DNA of 64,000 nucleotides from Flavobacterium nackdongense. Lineage in GTDB: Bacteria > Bacteroidota > Bacteroidia > Flavobacteriales > Flavobacteriaceae. This document shows positions 8,193 through 16,308 of the stretch, one piece after another. The stretch lies in the NCBI RefSeq assembly GCF_004355225.1, contig NZ_CP037933.1:310001-374000 (forward strand), read 5' to 3'. The notes beneath the pieces were generated by a model. It searched no databases, was not told the origin of the DNA, and saw only the letters and a program-made list of their open reading frames with translations. The translations under genes and the position numbers were made by a program. Position 1 is the first letter of the stretch. Each line of letters opens with the position of its first letter.

Positions 8193-9365
8193 TTATTGCG
8201 CCAATAACTCTGCTATTTTTGCTCTCAATTCCGCACCAACTAAATTCTTTGCCACTACTTTGCCTGAGGCATCAAGTACAAAAGGAGCGGGAATAGATTC
8301 GACCTGATATTGTTTTGCGATAGGCTCATCCCAATATTTAAGATTCGAAACCTGAGTCCAAGTCAATTGATCCTTTGCAATTGCTTCTTTCCATTTTTTA
8401 GCATCTTTATCTAAAGAAACCCCTATGATATTCAATCCTTTGGAATGGAATTCTTTATACAACGCAACCATATTCGGATTTTCGGCTCTACACGGACCAC
8501 ACCATGAGGCCCAAAAGTCGACAATAGTCACTTTGCCTAAAGATCCTTTAAGGCTAACCATTTTCCCTTCTGGATTTGGCGCCGAAAAATCAGATCTTCA
8601 TTTGCTGCTTCCTACTGGAGCTTGTGCTGCTGGAGCGGCACCCGCACTTACCGAAGGAGTCTTAGTTTCTTTGATTTTTGCAAGAATGGCTTTACCAGGT
8701 TTTGAATTTTTCAATGATTCGTCAAGACCTTCAAACAATTTTTCGGTTTTTTTGAAATCCAATGAAGGATCATTAAGCATCCCCTGAATTATAAGTACGG
8801 TAATGAATGATTTTGGGTGAGTTTCAGAATAAGTGGTATAGGCTTTTTTAGAAGCAGCATTGCTAACCTCCTGAAGTTTACCGTATTCTTTCATCAATTT
8901 ATTGATGGTTGCAGTATCATTTTTTTGTTGTGCTTGGGTCATCGCAGGAGTATTTTTCTTTTGATAATCCATAACATCTTTTTGAATTTTCATCAAATCT
9001 TCGTTGAATTGTACAAATTCATCATTGTTATAGGTTCCTGCAACTTTCGATTTAGAGATCGTATCTTTATTGATTTCGATAGTAATATCGCCATTTTCTA
9101 AAATGAATGGAAATTTCCCTTCAATACCTTCTACTTGCAACATATGGAAAGATGGCTCAGTTGCTTTTCCAGTGATTTCAAATTTTCCATTGGCAACTTT
9201 TACCGTATCAACAGGCATTAAACCCATTCCTGAAGCATCTGCGGTTTCCATTATGATGGTTTTTCCGTCGGCAATTCCTTTGGCTGTTCCAGAAATAGTG
9301 TACTTGGTTTTGCTACAAGAAACTAAAAATACTGTAGCGGATAGTAATAAAATTATTTTTTTCAT
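8193..9365 (-). pseudogene. DUF4369/TlpA thioredoxin-like lipoprotein, interrupted by in-frame TGA
   Basis: Two open stretches lie in the same frame: 9365..8598 (255 aa) and 8561..8193 (122 aa). The first starts MKKIILLLSATVFLVSCSK with a lipobox Cys and a DUF4369 domain. The second is a TlpA/thioredoxin domain with WASWCGPC. Together, with the 12 codons between them (RSDFSAPNPEGK), they make one normal membrane-anchored disulfide reductase of about 390 residues, broken by TGA at 8598..8600. Gly-rich AGAAPAAQAP marks the linker before the stop. An ATG at 8561 preceded by AAGGGAAA could restart translation, but that product would lack the lipoprotein anchor. A sequencing error is also possible. 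Confidence 0.8.
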
Positions 9366-9484
9366 TAGGATTAAGTTAAATGATTTAAGTGTGCAAAAGT
9401 ATCTAAATTATTAAAATATCAATAATTTTATCACTTAAATTTTTGTTATAATTAACATTTAGTAATTATAAGAGAAGTAATAGT

Positions 9485-9526
9485 AAAAAAAGAGATTATT
9501 TTTGGCGTATTCCAAAAATAATCTCT
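9485..9526 (-). terminator. Long-stem terminator
   Basis: A perfect 15-bp stem (9491..9505 with 9512..9526) around CGTATT is followed on the minus strand by TTTTTT, just downstream of the 9553..9792 gene. Confidence 0.75.
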
Positions 9527-9552
9527 CCTACTACGGCGGTATTTCGAACGTT

Positions 9553-9792
9553 TTAGTTTAAAATTGAATTGTTGTCCGATTCACATTCCTGAATTCGGAA
9601 TTCAGCGTGTTCTATTTCGTTCAAAGTAATTTTGATGTCCAAGTTCACCGTTCTTAATTCTTTATGCAGGACGGCATTCGACTCGTCAAATTTGAGTTTT
9701 TGATATATTTCTTCTCTGTGTTTTTCAAGTAGTTCAAGGACTTCTTTAGCTTTTTCGCATTGCGATTTGTATAAAGTGCAAGGATCTTCCAT
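9553..9792 (-). CDS. Small coiled-coil protein, unknown function
   Basis: This 79-residue acidic, mostly helical protein (MEDPCTLYKSQCEKAKEVLELLEKHREEIYQ...) has heptad-like Leu/Ile spacing and four cysteines. No signal peptide or membrane segment is present. I do not recognise a family. It has its own strong terminator, which supports a real gene. It could be a small cytosolic adaptor. Confidence 0.55.
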   Translation of the reverse strand: MEDPCTLYKSQCEKAKEVLELLEKHREEIYQKLKFDESNAVLHKELRTVNLDIKITLNEIEHAEFRIQECESDNNSILN

Positions 9793-9880
9793 AATTCTGT
9801 GTCAACTTAAATAGATTCGGCTAACTTACTTAAAATTAATATTGTACACAATTCTAATGTTAATTTTTCGACAGAAAACA

Positions 9881-9908
9881 AAAAAACACCCCTAAAAGGA
9901 GTGTTTTT
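9881..9908 (-). terminator. Terminator of the J-domain/KTSC gene
   Basis: On the minus strand ACACTCC-TTTTA-GGGGTGT is followed by TTTTTTT, 20 bases past the stop at 9929. Confidence 0.7.
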
Positions 9909-9928
9909 GTGCTATAATTCAGAAAAAC

Positions 9929-10369
9929 TTAGTCTTGATTGATTGTTTTTCTCCAAGTAAAAGCGTTAAGAATATGTCTTTTTGCAAATCGACCTGGCGA
10001 ATCGGCGTTGACCATTTTTACATAAGTAGCTTTCGGAACACTGATGTATTCGTAAACACTTCCGTTCGAAAAATTGATAATCAAACGCCCTTCTACAAAT
10101 TTGTAATCTGTAATGGTAGCGGTAGAAATGGTTTCAGTGTATTCTGGAAGGTTCGCTTTTATAGTTTCGGGGTTGATGCTCACTAAAAAATGATAGGCTT
10201 CTATAATTTTTTTGCTGTTTTCTTCCGCCGCTTTTAAACCTGCTTCATCTCCCTGAAATTTATCAGGATGGGCATCTTTCATCGCGTTGCGATAAATGGT
10301 TTTCAAATCTTTTAATTCTACTGTTTTCTCTACATTGAGTAGCTTTCTGTATTCAACTATTTTTTTCAT
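9929..10369 (-). CDS. J domain plus KTSC domain protein
   Basis: The 146-residue protein starts with a short DnaJ-like domain (residues 1-65) that keeps the HPD tripeptide in AHPDKFQGD and the flanking helices (LKTIYRNAMK, IIEAYHFL). The C-terminal half (about 90-145) is a KTSC-type domain with FVEGRLIINFSNGSVYEYISVPKATYVKMV and SPGRFAKRHI. The HPD motif means it probably stimulates an Hsp70 (DnaK) ATPase; KTSC domains are small beta/alpha modules of unknown binding role. The gene is monocistronic. Confidence 0.8.
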   Translation of the reverse strand: MKKIVEYRKLLNVEKTVELKDLKTIYRNAMKDAHPDKFQGDEAGLKAAEENSKKIIEAYHFLVSINPETIKANLPEYTETISTATITDYKFVEGRLIINFSNGSVYEYISVPKATYVKMVNADSPGRFAKRHILNAFTWRKTINQD

Positions 10370-10547
10370 AAAAATGTAACTACTTGTCTTTTAATGTAAA
10401 ACCAGTTCTGTAATGGTTCAAAATTGACAATTTTTTGCAAAGGTACACTTTTTTTTAACTTTTCAATTTTCGAATATTAAAAAAACGAAAAAACAGCAAA
10501 TGAAGGCTTGAAAATGCATTGGAAAATAAACCTCAAAAATCATAAAA

Positions 10548-10793
10548 TCATTCCGGTTTATTATTGGCTTTATCAAAGTTTTTAGACTTTTTAGGATAGG
10601 TATTGTAGCTGATGTCGCTGGGATTTTCGATGGTGGACTTGATGGTGATCCAATCGCCAAGTTTGTGTTTGGATAACACCATTTTGTAATCCAATAAATA
10701 GGCTCCACAAAAAAAGTTGTTGTTTTCGTCTTGTTCTATTATTCCAGTATAAACTCCTTTTTGAAGCATTTTTTCTTGTGAAGACTTTGTCAT
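10548..10793 (-). CDS. Hypothetical protein, small beta-rich
   Basis: Read from the ATG at 10793 the product is MTKSSQEKMLQKGVYTGIIEQDENNN and is 81 residues; an upstream in-frame ATG at 10844 would add 17 residues but nearly touches the divergent gene. It contains YTGIIEQDENNNFFCGAYLLDYKMVLSKHKLGDWITIKSTIENPSD, a short beta-barrel-like core of no family I can name, and a basic tail. Divergent from the 10885 operon. Confidence 0.5.
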   Translation of the reverse strand: MTKSSQEKMLQKGVYTGIIEQDENNNFFCGAYLLDYKMVLSKHKLGDWITIKSTIENPSDISYNTYPKKSKNFDKANNKPE

Positions 10794-10884
10794 AATCTTT
10801 TGGATTGAGATAATTAGTGCTGGCAAAGTTAAGCAATTATTCATTGATTTGGCTAGTTGCCGTCTTTCTGATTATATTTGTCCA

Positions 10885-11427
10885 ATGGAAAATACGTTTA
10901 GACCCAGCCCAAAAGCCTTCAAAAACACCTTTTGTGTGTTTCAAGAAGTATTTCCAGAGAAAATCAGTGGATTGCAAGTGCAGTACGACAGTAAATCGGG
11001 TAGTAAATATTTTTACACCAAAGAAGGAATGTATCGATGGTCGAATCATTGGGGAAGATTGGCCAACAGCAAATGGCGATTGGAGCCGATGGAACCTGAA
11101 ACTGAATCCAAAACGAAACTGGGTTTTGCCGCTTGGTCCGAATTCTATCCTGACAATGCCGCGGAAGAATTGTATTATTTGGAAGCGAATTATACTAAGA
11201 AAACGGTCAATTACCAACACAAAAATAATCCGAATTACGATGCTAAAGCCATACTTCGAACGAGTTTTGAGACCACTAAAAAGATCAAACAAATCAGGAA
11301 TTTATTAAATTTGACTTCTTGGGCGAAACATTATGAGTACGAGGATATTGATGCCTTACGAAAACAGATTATAGAGCAACTTATATGCACAACTAAAACC
11401 TTAGACGAAATCAAAAGAGAACTGTAA
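10885..11427 (+). CDS. Hypothetical flavobacterial protein
   Basis: From the ATG at 10885 the product is 180 residues (MENTFRPSPKAFKNTFCVFQEVFPEK). It is soluble and rich in Trp and Tyr (YRWSNHWGRLANSKWRLEP, LGFAAWSEFYPDN), with a helical C-terminus. An earlier start at 10849 is possible but less natural. I do not recognise the fold. It is first in a tight four-gene string whose stops and starts overlap or nearly touch, ending with the YchJ-like gene. Confidence 0.6.
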   Translation: MENTFRPSPKAFKNTFCVFQEVFPEKISGLQVQYDSKSGSKYFYTKEGMYRWSNHWGRLANSKWRLEPMEPETESKTKLGFAAWSEFYPDNAAEELYYLEANYTKKTVNYQHKNNPNYDAKAILRTSFETTKKIKQIRNLLNLTSWAKHYEYEDIDALRKQIIEQLICTTKTLDEIKREL

Positions 11428-11579
11428 TGGGAAGAAATAACGAAAGAAATATCAAAATTCACAACGATAAGTTGCACAAAGAGCAAGACAAAGTCAAAGC
11501 GGCCAAAGCCTTGCGTAAAGAAAAATTGAAATTAATTGTCAAAAAATTCAACGAGGATAAATCTTCGGAAAATAAGTAG
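11427..11579 (+). CDS. Small basic protein, 50 residues
   Basis: The start ATG shares one base with the previous stop (TAATG), a classical translational coupling. The product MGRNNERNIKIHNDKLHKEQ continues as a Lys-rich helix (KVKAAKALRKEKLKLIVKKF) and ends ENK. It could bind nucleic acid or simply be a small ribosome-associated-type peptide; no function can be named. The tight coupling on both sides is the main evidence that it is real. Confidence 0.55.
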   Translation: MGRNNERNIKIHNDKLHKEQDKVKAAKALRKEKLKLIVKKFNEDKSSENK

Positions 11580-11582
11580 AAT

Positions 11583-11813
11583 ATGGAAAAAAGTCAATTC
11601 GAAGAATTAAAAAATGGCGTTCAGGAAATTATTGATTTAATGGTGGCCAAAGACACTAAAGCGGCCAATAATAAACTATTGGAAGTGAGCGAAAAACTGG
11701 ATGAATTTTTAGATCATACCGACGAAGACGACGATTTAATCGAAATCAGCAAGTACCAAGTTTTGATTAATCAACTGTTTCAAAAAATAAACCCTGAAGA
11801 AGAAGGTGAATAA
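11583..11813 (+). CDS. Small acidic helical protein
   Basis: The 76-residue protein MEKSQFEELKNGVQEIIDLM is very acidic (HTDEDDDLIE near 56-64) and predicted all-helical. It begins three bases after the preceding 50-residue basic protein. The opposite charges suggest that the two products could bind each other; this is speculation. The following gene starts inside its last codons. Confidence 0.55.
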   Translation: MEKSQFEELKNGVQEIIDLMVAKDTKAANNKLLEVSEKLDEFLDHTDEDDDLIEISKYQVLINQLFQKINPEEEGE

Positions 11814-12189
11814 TTCCGCTATTTGTTATTGTGGTTCGGCAATGACTTTTCAGGCTTGTTGCGGAAAGTATATCGATGGAACTCAAAATGCGCCAACAGC
11901 ATTAGCTTTAATGAAATCGAGATATTCAGCGTATGCGACACATCAAGCGGATTATTTAGTGCAAACTACGCATCCTTCGCAACGGAAATATTATGCCAAA
12001 GCCGATATTTTGAATTGGGCTACAGCCAATGAATGGCAAAAATTAGAAATTATTTCTTTTACGGAGAATACCGTGGAGTTTAAAGCCTATTTTTTGGATG
12101 CAAACAAACAAAACCAAATTCATCACGAATTTTCTAATTTTATAAAAGAAAACGGAAGTTGGTTTTATGTGGATGGAAAGTTTGAATAA
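11806..12189 (+). CDS. YchJ-like SEC-C motif protein
   Basis: The 127-residue product begins at GTG 11806, overlapping the previous gene by eight bases. The N-terminal CYCGSAMTFQACCGKYIDG is the zinc-binding SEC-C-like motif of the YchJ/UPF0225 family, followed by the family's ALMKSRYSAYATHQADYLVQTTHPS and a NTF2-like beta sheet ending WFYVDGKF. The biochemical role of YchJ is unknown. Last gene of the 10885 operon. Confidence 0.85.
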   Translation: MNNSAICYCGSAMTFQACCGKYIDGTQNAPTALALMKSRYSAYATHQADYLVQTTHPSQRKYYAKADILNWATANEWQKLEIISFTENTVEFKAYFLDANKQNQIHHEFSNFIKENGSWFYVDGKFE

Positions 12190-12192
12190 GCT

Positions 12193-12296
12193 GTTGGGTG
12201 TGATTAGCACAGCCGTCAGTTCGAGTGTTTTTTGTGGAGAGTAACGGAACAAAAAATGTATCGAGAACCGTTAGTAATGATAATGCTACACCCAAC
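12193..12296. repeat. 104-bp palindromic repeat
   Basis: The outer arms GTTGGGTGT and ACACCCAAC pair exactly. Inner segments TTCGAG..TTTTTTGT and ACAAAAAA..TCGAGAA pair next, giving a long interrupted hairpin. The core CACAGCCGTCAGTTCGA recurs as CACAGTCGTCAGTTCGA near 13174 and in decayed form near 14842. It may also end transcription of the YchJ operon. Confidence 0.6.
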
Positions 12297-12326
12297 GGGT
12301 TTTTAAATAATTTTAAATAGCAACAT

Positions 12327-13115
12327 ATGAAAAAGTGGATTCCATCAGTAGTCATTATTTTACTGTTTGTAAATTGTAAAAGTAGTGCAACAGCTCAGCA
12401 AGAAGTTCCCAAAACGGAACCATCGCAAGCCTACAAGCAACAAATGGAAAATTTAGAGCAAGCCATCTATTTTAGAGGAGTCGGAAACGAACCCGAATGG
12501 AGTTTGAAAATAGCCCCGGAAACTATCGAATTTACTTCGTTGAAACCCGGCTTTGAGTCTTTCAAGAGTCCACACGTCGAACCTGTTCGCGCGATGGATG
12601 CCAATGTAAAAATGTATCGAGTCGAAACAGAATCGGGAAGGATGAGCATTCAAATAATGCAGCAAGAATGCACCAACGCAATGTCTGGGGAGAAATTTCG
12701 GTATAAAGTAAAACTAGAAATTACAAAGAATAATACAACAGCAACTTTCGAAGGCTGTGGCAATTATGTTACCGACCCTCGTTTGCACGACATTTGGGTT
12801 TTAGAAAAACTAAACACGAAAACCGTCAGCGTTTCCGATTTTAAGAAAGAGTTACCTATGCTCGAAATCAACAGTTCTACCAATAATTTTATTGGATTCG
12901 CCGGTTGTAATAGAATGAATGGTACCATTTTCTTCGAAAGAGAGCTACTTCGGTTTACCAATATCATCACCACTCGAATGGCTTGTCCAGGTAATAATAA
13001 AGAAGCGGAATTTCTAAAAGCCTTGCAAAGTGCTACCACTTATCAGGTCGAAAACCTGAAACTGACACTATCTAATCCCTCCGGCGAAAAGCTAGTTTTC
13101 AAAAAAGTGGATTAA
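12327..13115 (+). CDS. META/COG3650-type lipoprotein
   Basis: The 262-residue protein has a lipoprotein signal (IILLFVNC, Cys about 17). The middle (about 45-150) resembles COG3650 membrane-protein domains (YFRGVGNEPEWSLKIAPE, CTNAMSGEKFRYKV, FEGCGNYV). The C-terminus (about 155-262) is a META domain as in HslJ (WVLEKLN, FAGCNRMNGT, TRMACPG, FLKAL). It should be anchored in the outer or inner membrane facing the periplasm. Related proteins are linked to stress or envelope homeostasis, with no known activity. Confidence 0.8.
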   Translation: MKKWIPSVVIILLFVNCKSSATAQQEVPKTEPSQAYKQQMENLEQAIYFRGVGNEPEWSLKIAPETIEFTSLKPGFESFKSPHVEPVRAMDANVKMYRVETESGRMSIQIMQQECTNAMSGEKFRYKVKLEITKNNTTATFEGCGNYVTDPRLHDIWVLEKLNTKTVSVSDFKKELPMLEINSSTNNFIGFAGCNRMNGTIFFERELLRFTNIITTRMACPGNNKEAEFLKALQSATTYQVENLKLTLSNPSGEKLVFKKVD

Positions 13116-13712
13116 AGTTTAAAATACCACAAGTATTTGCTATAAAAGTCTTTTTACACCTTGGTTGTAATTATCACAGTCGTCAGTTCGATTTTTAAAG
13201 CCAGATAAAACGTGAGTATACAACTTAAAAATTATGCTTTCATAATGGTATCCAAAACCCTAGTTATCAAAAGGCTTCTTGATACTATTTTTATTTTAAT
13301 AAAAGCAGTGCAAAATCACGTTTTCTTAATGTTTGCGTTTTATGTTCCGCCCTTGAAATCGAAGATTCAACGATTCCAAAATTAAATAATCTGTAGAGTT
13401 TGAGAGGGCTAGGGGGTGTTTTAAAGTTTTTGTTATTTAGTGTTGTAAATAAAAACATCAATGATAGCTATCATTATTATTATGCTAAAAAAAGAGCAAT
13501 ATAAATTAAAGATTTTGTGACAAAACTTCCCCTCTTTTGTAAAGCTACCCGAAGGGCGGGCGAGGTGGTGACTTAAAGTCGATTATTTATTAACCTAATG
13601 ACAGTGGAGCCGGTGAGGTTGGTGCTAGTCCTGTGTTTTATTAGTTCTCGTCATTCAAAACCTTAAACAATTTTAAACAACCTTAATCATAAACAGTTAA
13701 CCAATTAACCCC
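13116..13712. other. 597-bp intergenic region, no gene seen
   Basis: Both strands are full of stops. It holds a decayed copy of the CACAGTCGTCAGTTCGA repeat near 13174, a perfect 16-bp palindrome AATGATAGCTATCATT at 13460..13475, and a G/C-rich tract at 13540..13570 like other flavobacterial intergenic repeats. It lies between two convergent genes. Confidence 0.6.
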
Positions 13713-14567
13713 TCAAAACCTCGCCGAAAACTGAACCCCCCAAACGGGCGCTTTGGTGAATTGATTCACACCCACAGGAGCGATATTCATTTGGGTTTTT
13801 ACTCGGTCTTTGTATCCACATCCGTCTAAGATCGTATTAAAAGGATCCATTAAAAACAAAGTAGTGATACCTAAAAATCTCGATTTCAATACTTTCTTAT
13901 CGTGTTTGATAATCGACTTTTTGGCATAAAAGAAACCTTCACCCACCATAGAGCCCACCACCGGAGTAATAATAAGGTCTTGTTTCGAAGGTACTTCGGC
14001 AAAAGCCTCTATCCCGTACTCCCAGAAGAAAGTAGACATAATAGCCGAATACCCAAAGGATTCCAAAACAGTAAAGCCGCTACTACGTGCCGTCATATAG
14101 TAAATACCTCCGCAATAAGGATGGGTAATCCAGTTGAGCACCCAATCATCATGATCCCAAACCGAACCAGCTTTGACATTTTGTTTCCATTTCCATAAGA
14201 TGCCCTTTTCTTTCATCTCCTCTTTGTTCCAATTGGTGACACTTTCCGGCATCATCCATAGCACACCAAAACCTATTAGGGCAGCACCCACATACATACC
14301 ACTGTCGTAGCCCAATCGTCTCCAATCGTGATAAGGCGGCGGATATACCAGCGAATCTTTCATGGGAATAGGAGCAATAGTATCCAGTTGGAGCGCAAGG
14401 CTGTCCTGCAGCACAGGCGTTATAGCATCCACGCAAACCGCTGTGCTGTCGGTAGTAGCATCGCTGACGAGGGTATCTAAATCGCTATGATCTTGCTGTT
14501 GTGCATAACTAAAAGCACAAAGACTAAGGAACAATAAGGTAAATATAGTTTGCTTAAGGAACGTCAT
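13713..14567 (-). CDS. DUF3943 outer-membrane-associated protein
   Basis: From the ATG at 14567 the 284-residue product has a signal peptide (MTFLKQTIFTLLFLSLCAFSYAQ), an acidic Asp/Thr-rich linker, then the DUF3943 core with two hydrophobic segments (GMYVGAALIGFGVLWMMPES), WVLNWITHPYCGGIYYMTARSSG and YEYGIEAFAEVPSKQDLIITP-like motifs. The protein ends WGVQFSARF; a terminal aromatic residue is typical of outer-membrane beta-barrel proteins. The start at 14600 would put charged residues before the signal, so I prefer 14567. Function unknown. Confidence 0.8.
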   Translation of the reverse strand: MTFLKQTIFTLLFLSLCAFSYAQQQDHSDLDTLVSDATTDSTAVCVDAITPVLQDSLALQLDTIAPIPMKDSLVYPPPYHDWRRLGYDSGMYVGAALIGFGVLWMMPESVTNWNKEEMKEKGILWKWKQNVKAGSVWDHDDWVLNWITHPYCGGIYYMTARSSGFTVLESFGYSAIMSTFFWEYGIEAFAEVPSKQDLIITPVVGSMVGEGFFYAKKSIIKHDKKVLKSRFLGITTLFLMDPFNTILDGCGYKDRVKTQMNIAPVGVNQFTKAPVWGVQFSARF

Positions 14568-15183
14568 AGTAGGCGGTAAATGATAGTGAAAAAAAAACAC
14601 TTTGTAGTGTTGTAAATAGCTGATTAGTAACGATTAAGTTGCAATGCTCCCAAAGCAAAAACTCGACAGTTGGTATTCCTTTGGTTTGAAATGCGTGCAA
14701 ATATAGGTAAAAATACTTGTATCAGTATTTTTTTAAAACCACCGCCAGGGTGTTCCTTTTTATAAAAAAGCCACTACGAATTACACTCATTATTATGCCG
14801 AGGCTGCAGAAGAGTTGGGTATAAAGAAATGTTTTATACAAGCACAGTCAGCTCGGGTGGCAATCATTAGCTTAATTGGTTTAATGGTTAATAAAATGGA
14901 CTATTAGTAGATAAATCAGTAGGTCCGATTAATATGCTCTCGGTGGTTTTTAATGCAACTTGGTTAAACAAAGGCTATTCCAAAAAGGCAATCAAAGTAA
15001 CTCAATGCTTCACGAGGTAAATTTTCTGAGGGTTGTTAAGAACTGCCTGTGGGCAGATGAGACTGTATCTGACTTTTCAATAGCTTTAGCGCGACAGTCA
15101 GGTGCTAGTATATTTAATTTCAGAATTAGTAGTAAAATCTAAAAAATGCGCTAATTTTACATTCCTAATATAAAAGAACAATA
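14568..15183. other. Intergenic region with a possible gene remnant
   Basis: About 600 bp between divergent genes. 14737..14907 is discussed separately as a fragment. Near 14842 is AGCACAGTCAGCTCGGG, a decayed form of the repeat seen at 12193 and 13174. No promoter was clear for menB. Confidence 0.5.
14737..14907 (+). pseudogene. Possible coding remnant, 56 codons, no start
   Basis: One frame is open with protein-like composition (GVPFYKKATTNYTHYYAEAA, then ELGIKKCFIQAQSARVAI). It has no plausible start codon, is ended by TAG, and is flanked by stop-rich DNA. It may be the tail of a lost gene. I do not recognise the parent protein, and chance is quite possible. Confidence 0.25.
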
Positions 15184-16014
15184 ATGGATTGGATTACCGT
15201 CAAAGAATACGAAGACATCACCTATAAAAAGTGCAACGGAGTGGCTCGAATCGCCTTCAACCGCCCCAATGTGCGCAATGCTTTTAGACCCAAAACGACC
15301 TCAGAATTGTACCAGGCTTTTTATGATGCTCAGGAAGATACTTCCATAGGCGTGGTGCTGCTCTCAGCCGAAGGCCCTTCGACCAAAGATGGGGTGTACT
15401 CTTTCTGTTCGGGTGGAGACCAAAATGCTCGCGGTCATCAAGGCTATGTAGGCGACGATGGGCAACACCGTTTGAATATTCTCGAAGTGCAGCGTTTAAT
15501 CCGTTTTATGCCCAAAGTAGTGATTGCCGTAGTTCCCGGTTGGGCTGTGGGTGGCGGGCACAGTTTGCACGTTGTTTGCGATCTGACATTAGCGAGCAAA
15601 GAACACGCCATCTTCAAACAAACCGATGCCGATGTCACCAGTTTTGATGCGGGTTATGGTTCGGCTTATTTGGCCAAAATGGTGGGACAAAAGAAAGCGC
15701 GTGAAATCTTCTTCCTCGGACGCAATTATTCGGCTCAGGAAGCGATGGAGATGGGTATGGTCAATGCCGTAATCCCCCACGCTGAACTCGAAGATACCGC
15801 CTACCAATGGGCACAGGAAATCATGGAAAAATCACCCACCTCCATCAAAATGCTAAAATTCGCCATGAACCTCACCGATGATGGTATGGTAGGCCAACAG
15901 GTCTTTGCTGGCGAAGCCACCAGACTCGCCTATATGACTGAGGAAGCCAAAGAAGGCCGCAACGCCTTCCTCGAAAAAAGAAAACCGAACTTTGAAAAGA
16001 AATGGCTACCGTAA
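15184..16014 (+). CDS. menB: 1,4-dihydroxy-2-naphthoyl-CoA synthase
   Basis: The 276-residue crotonase-fold enzyme closes the ring of o-succinylbenzoyl-CoA in menaquinone synthesis. Family motifs are clear: RPNVRNAFRPKTTSEL, FCSGGDQNARG (CoA/oxyanion loop), PGWAVGGGHSLHVVCDLTLAS, the catalytic DVTSFDAGYGSAYLA, and the C-terminal EGRNAFLEKRKPNF. Length is normal. menA follows 294 bp downstream, so this is part of the menaquinone locus although separated by a repeat tract. Confidence 0.97.
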   Translation: MDWITVKEYEDITYKKCNGVARIAFNRPNVRNAFRPKTTSELYQAFYDAQEDTSIGVVLLSAEGPSTKDGVYSFCSGGDQNARGHQGYVGDDGQHRLNILEVQRLIRFMPKVVIAVVPGWAVGGGHSLHVVCDLTLASKEHAIFKQTDADVTSFDAGYGSAYLAKMVGQKKAREIFFLGRNYSAQEAMEMGMVNAVIPHAELEDTAYQWAQEIMEKSPTSIKMLKFAMNLTDDGMVGQQVFAGEATRLAYMTEEAKEGRNAFLEKRKPNFEKKWLP

Positions 16015-16017
16015 AGG

Positions 16018-16306
16018 AAGTGGAAGGTACGAGGGATGATGGATGAGGTACGAAGTACGAAGTACGAGGTAAGAGGTACGAAGTACGAGGTACAAAGTAC
16101 GAAGTTGCCAGTATTCAGTGATAAGTGATCAGTAAGCAATTGCAAATCAATTACCGATAACCGATAACCGATAACTGATAACCGATAACTGATAACCCAT
16201 AACTGATAACCGATAACCCATAAACAACTAACCGATTAACCAAATAACCGATTAACCACAAACCACAAACCATAAACCACAAACCACAAACACATTAACC
16301 AACAAC
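16018..16306. repeat. Low-complexity repeat tract between menB and menA
   Basis: Three degenerate simple repeats follow one another: GGTACGAAGTACGA units (16025..16105), GATAACC/GATAACTGATAACC units (16155..16220), and AACCACAAACCATAAACC units (16225..16290). Nothing coding is seen. Similar TACGA units lie beside the four-helix-bundle gene at 51268..51636. Confidence 0.75.
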
Positions 16307-16308
16307 AA

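Noticed and set aside
8598..8600. Selenocysteine codon in the TlpA-type gene
   Set aside because: The TGA is in the interdomain linker, not in the CGPC active site, and no SECIS-like hairpin was seen directly after it.
10817..11308. 163-codon open frame on + strand and a 151-codon frame on - strand
   Set aside because: Both overlap the 10885..11427 gene; the latter has coupled neighbours and the better protein composition.
14737..14907. Functional small gene
   Set aside because: No start codon and no promoter; kept only as a low-confidence remnant.
16018..16306. Attachment site or origin of replication
   Set aside because: Repeats are degenerate simple sequence without DnaA-type boxes, integrase or dnaA nearby.
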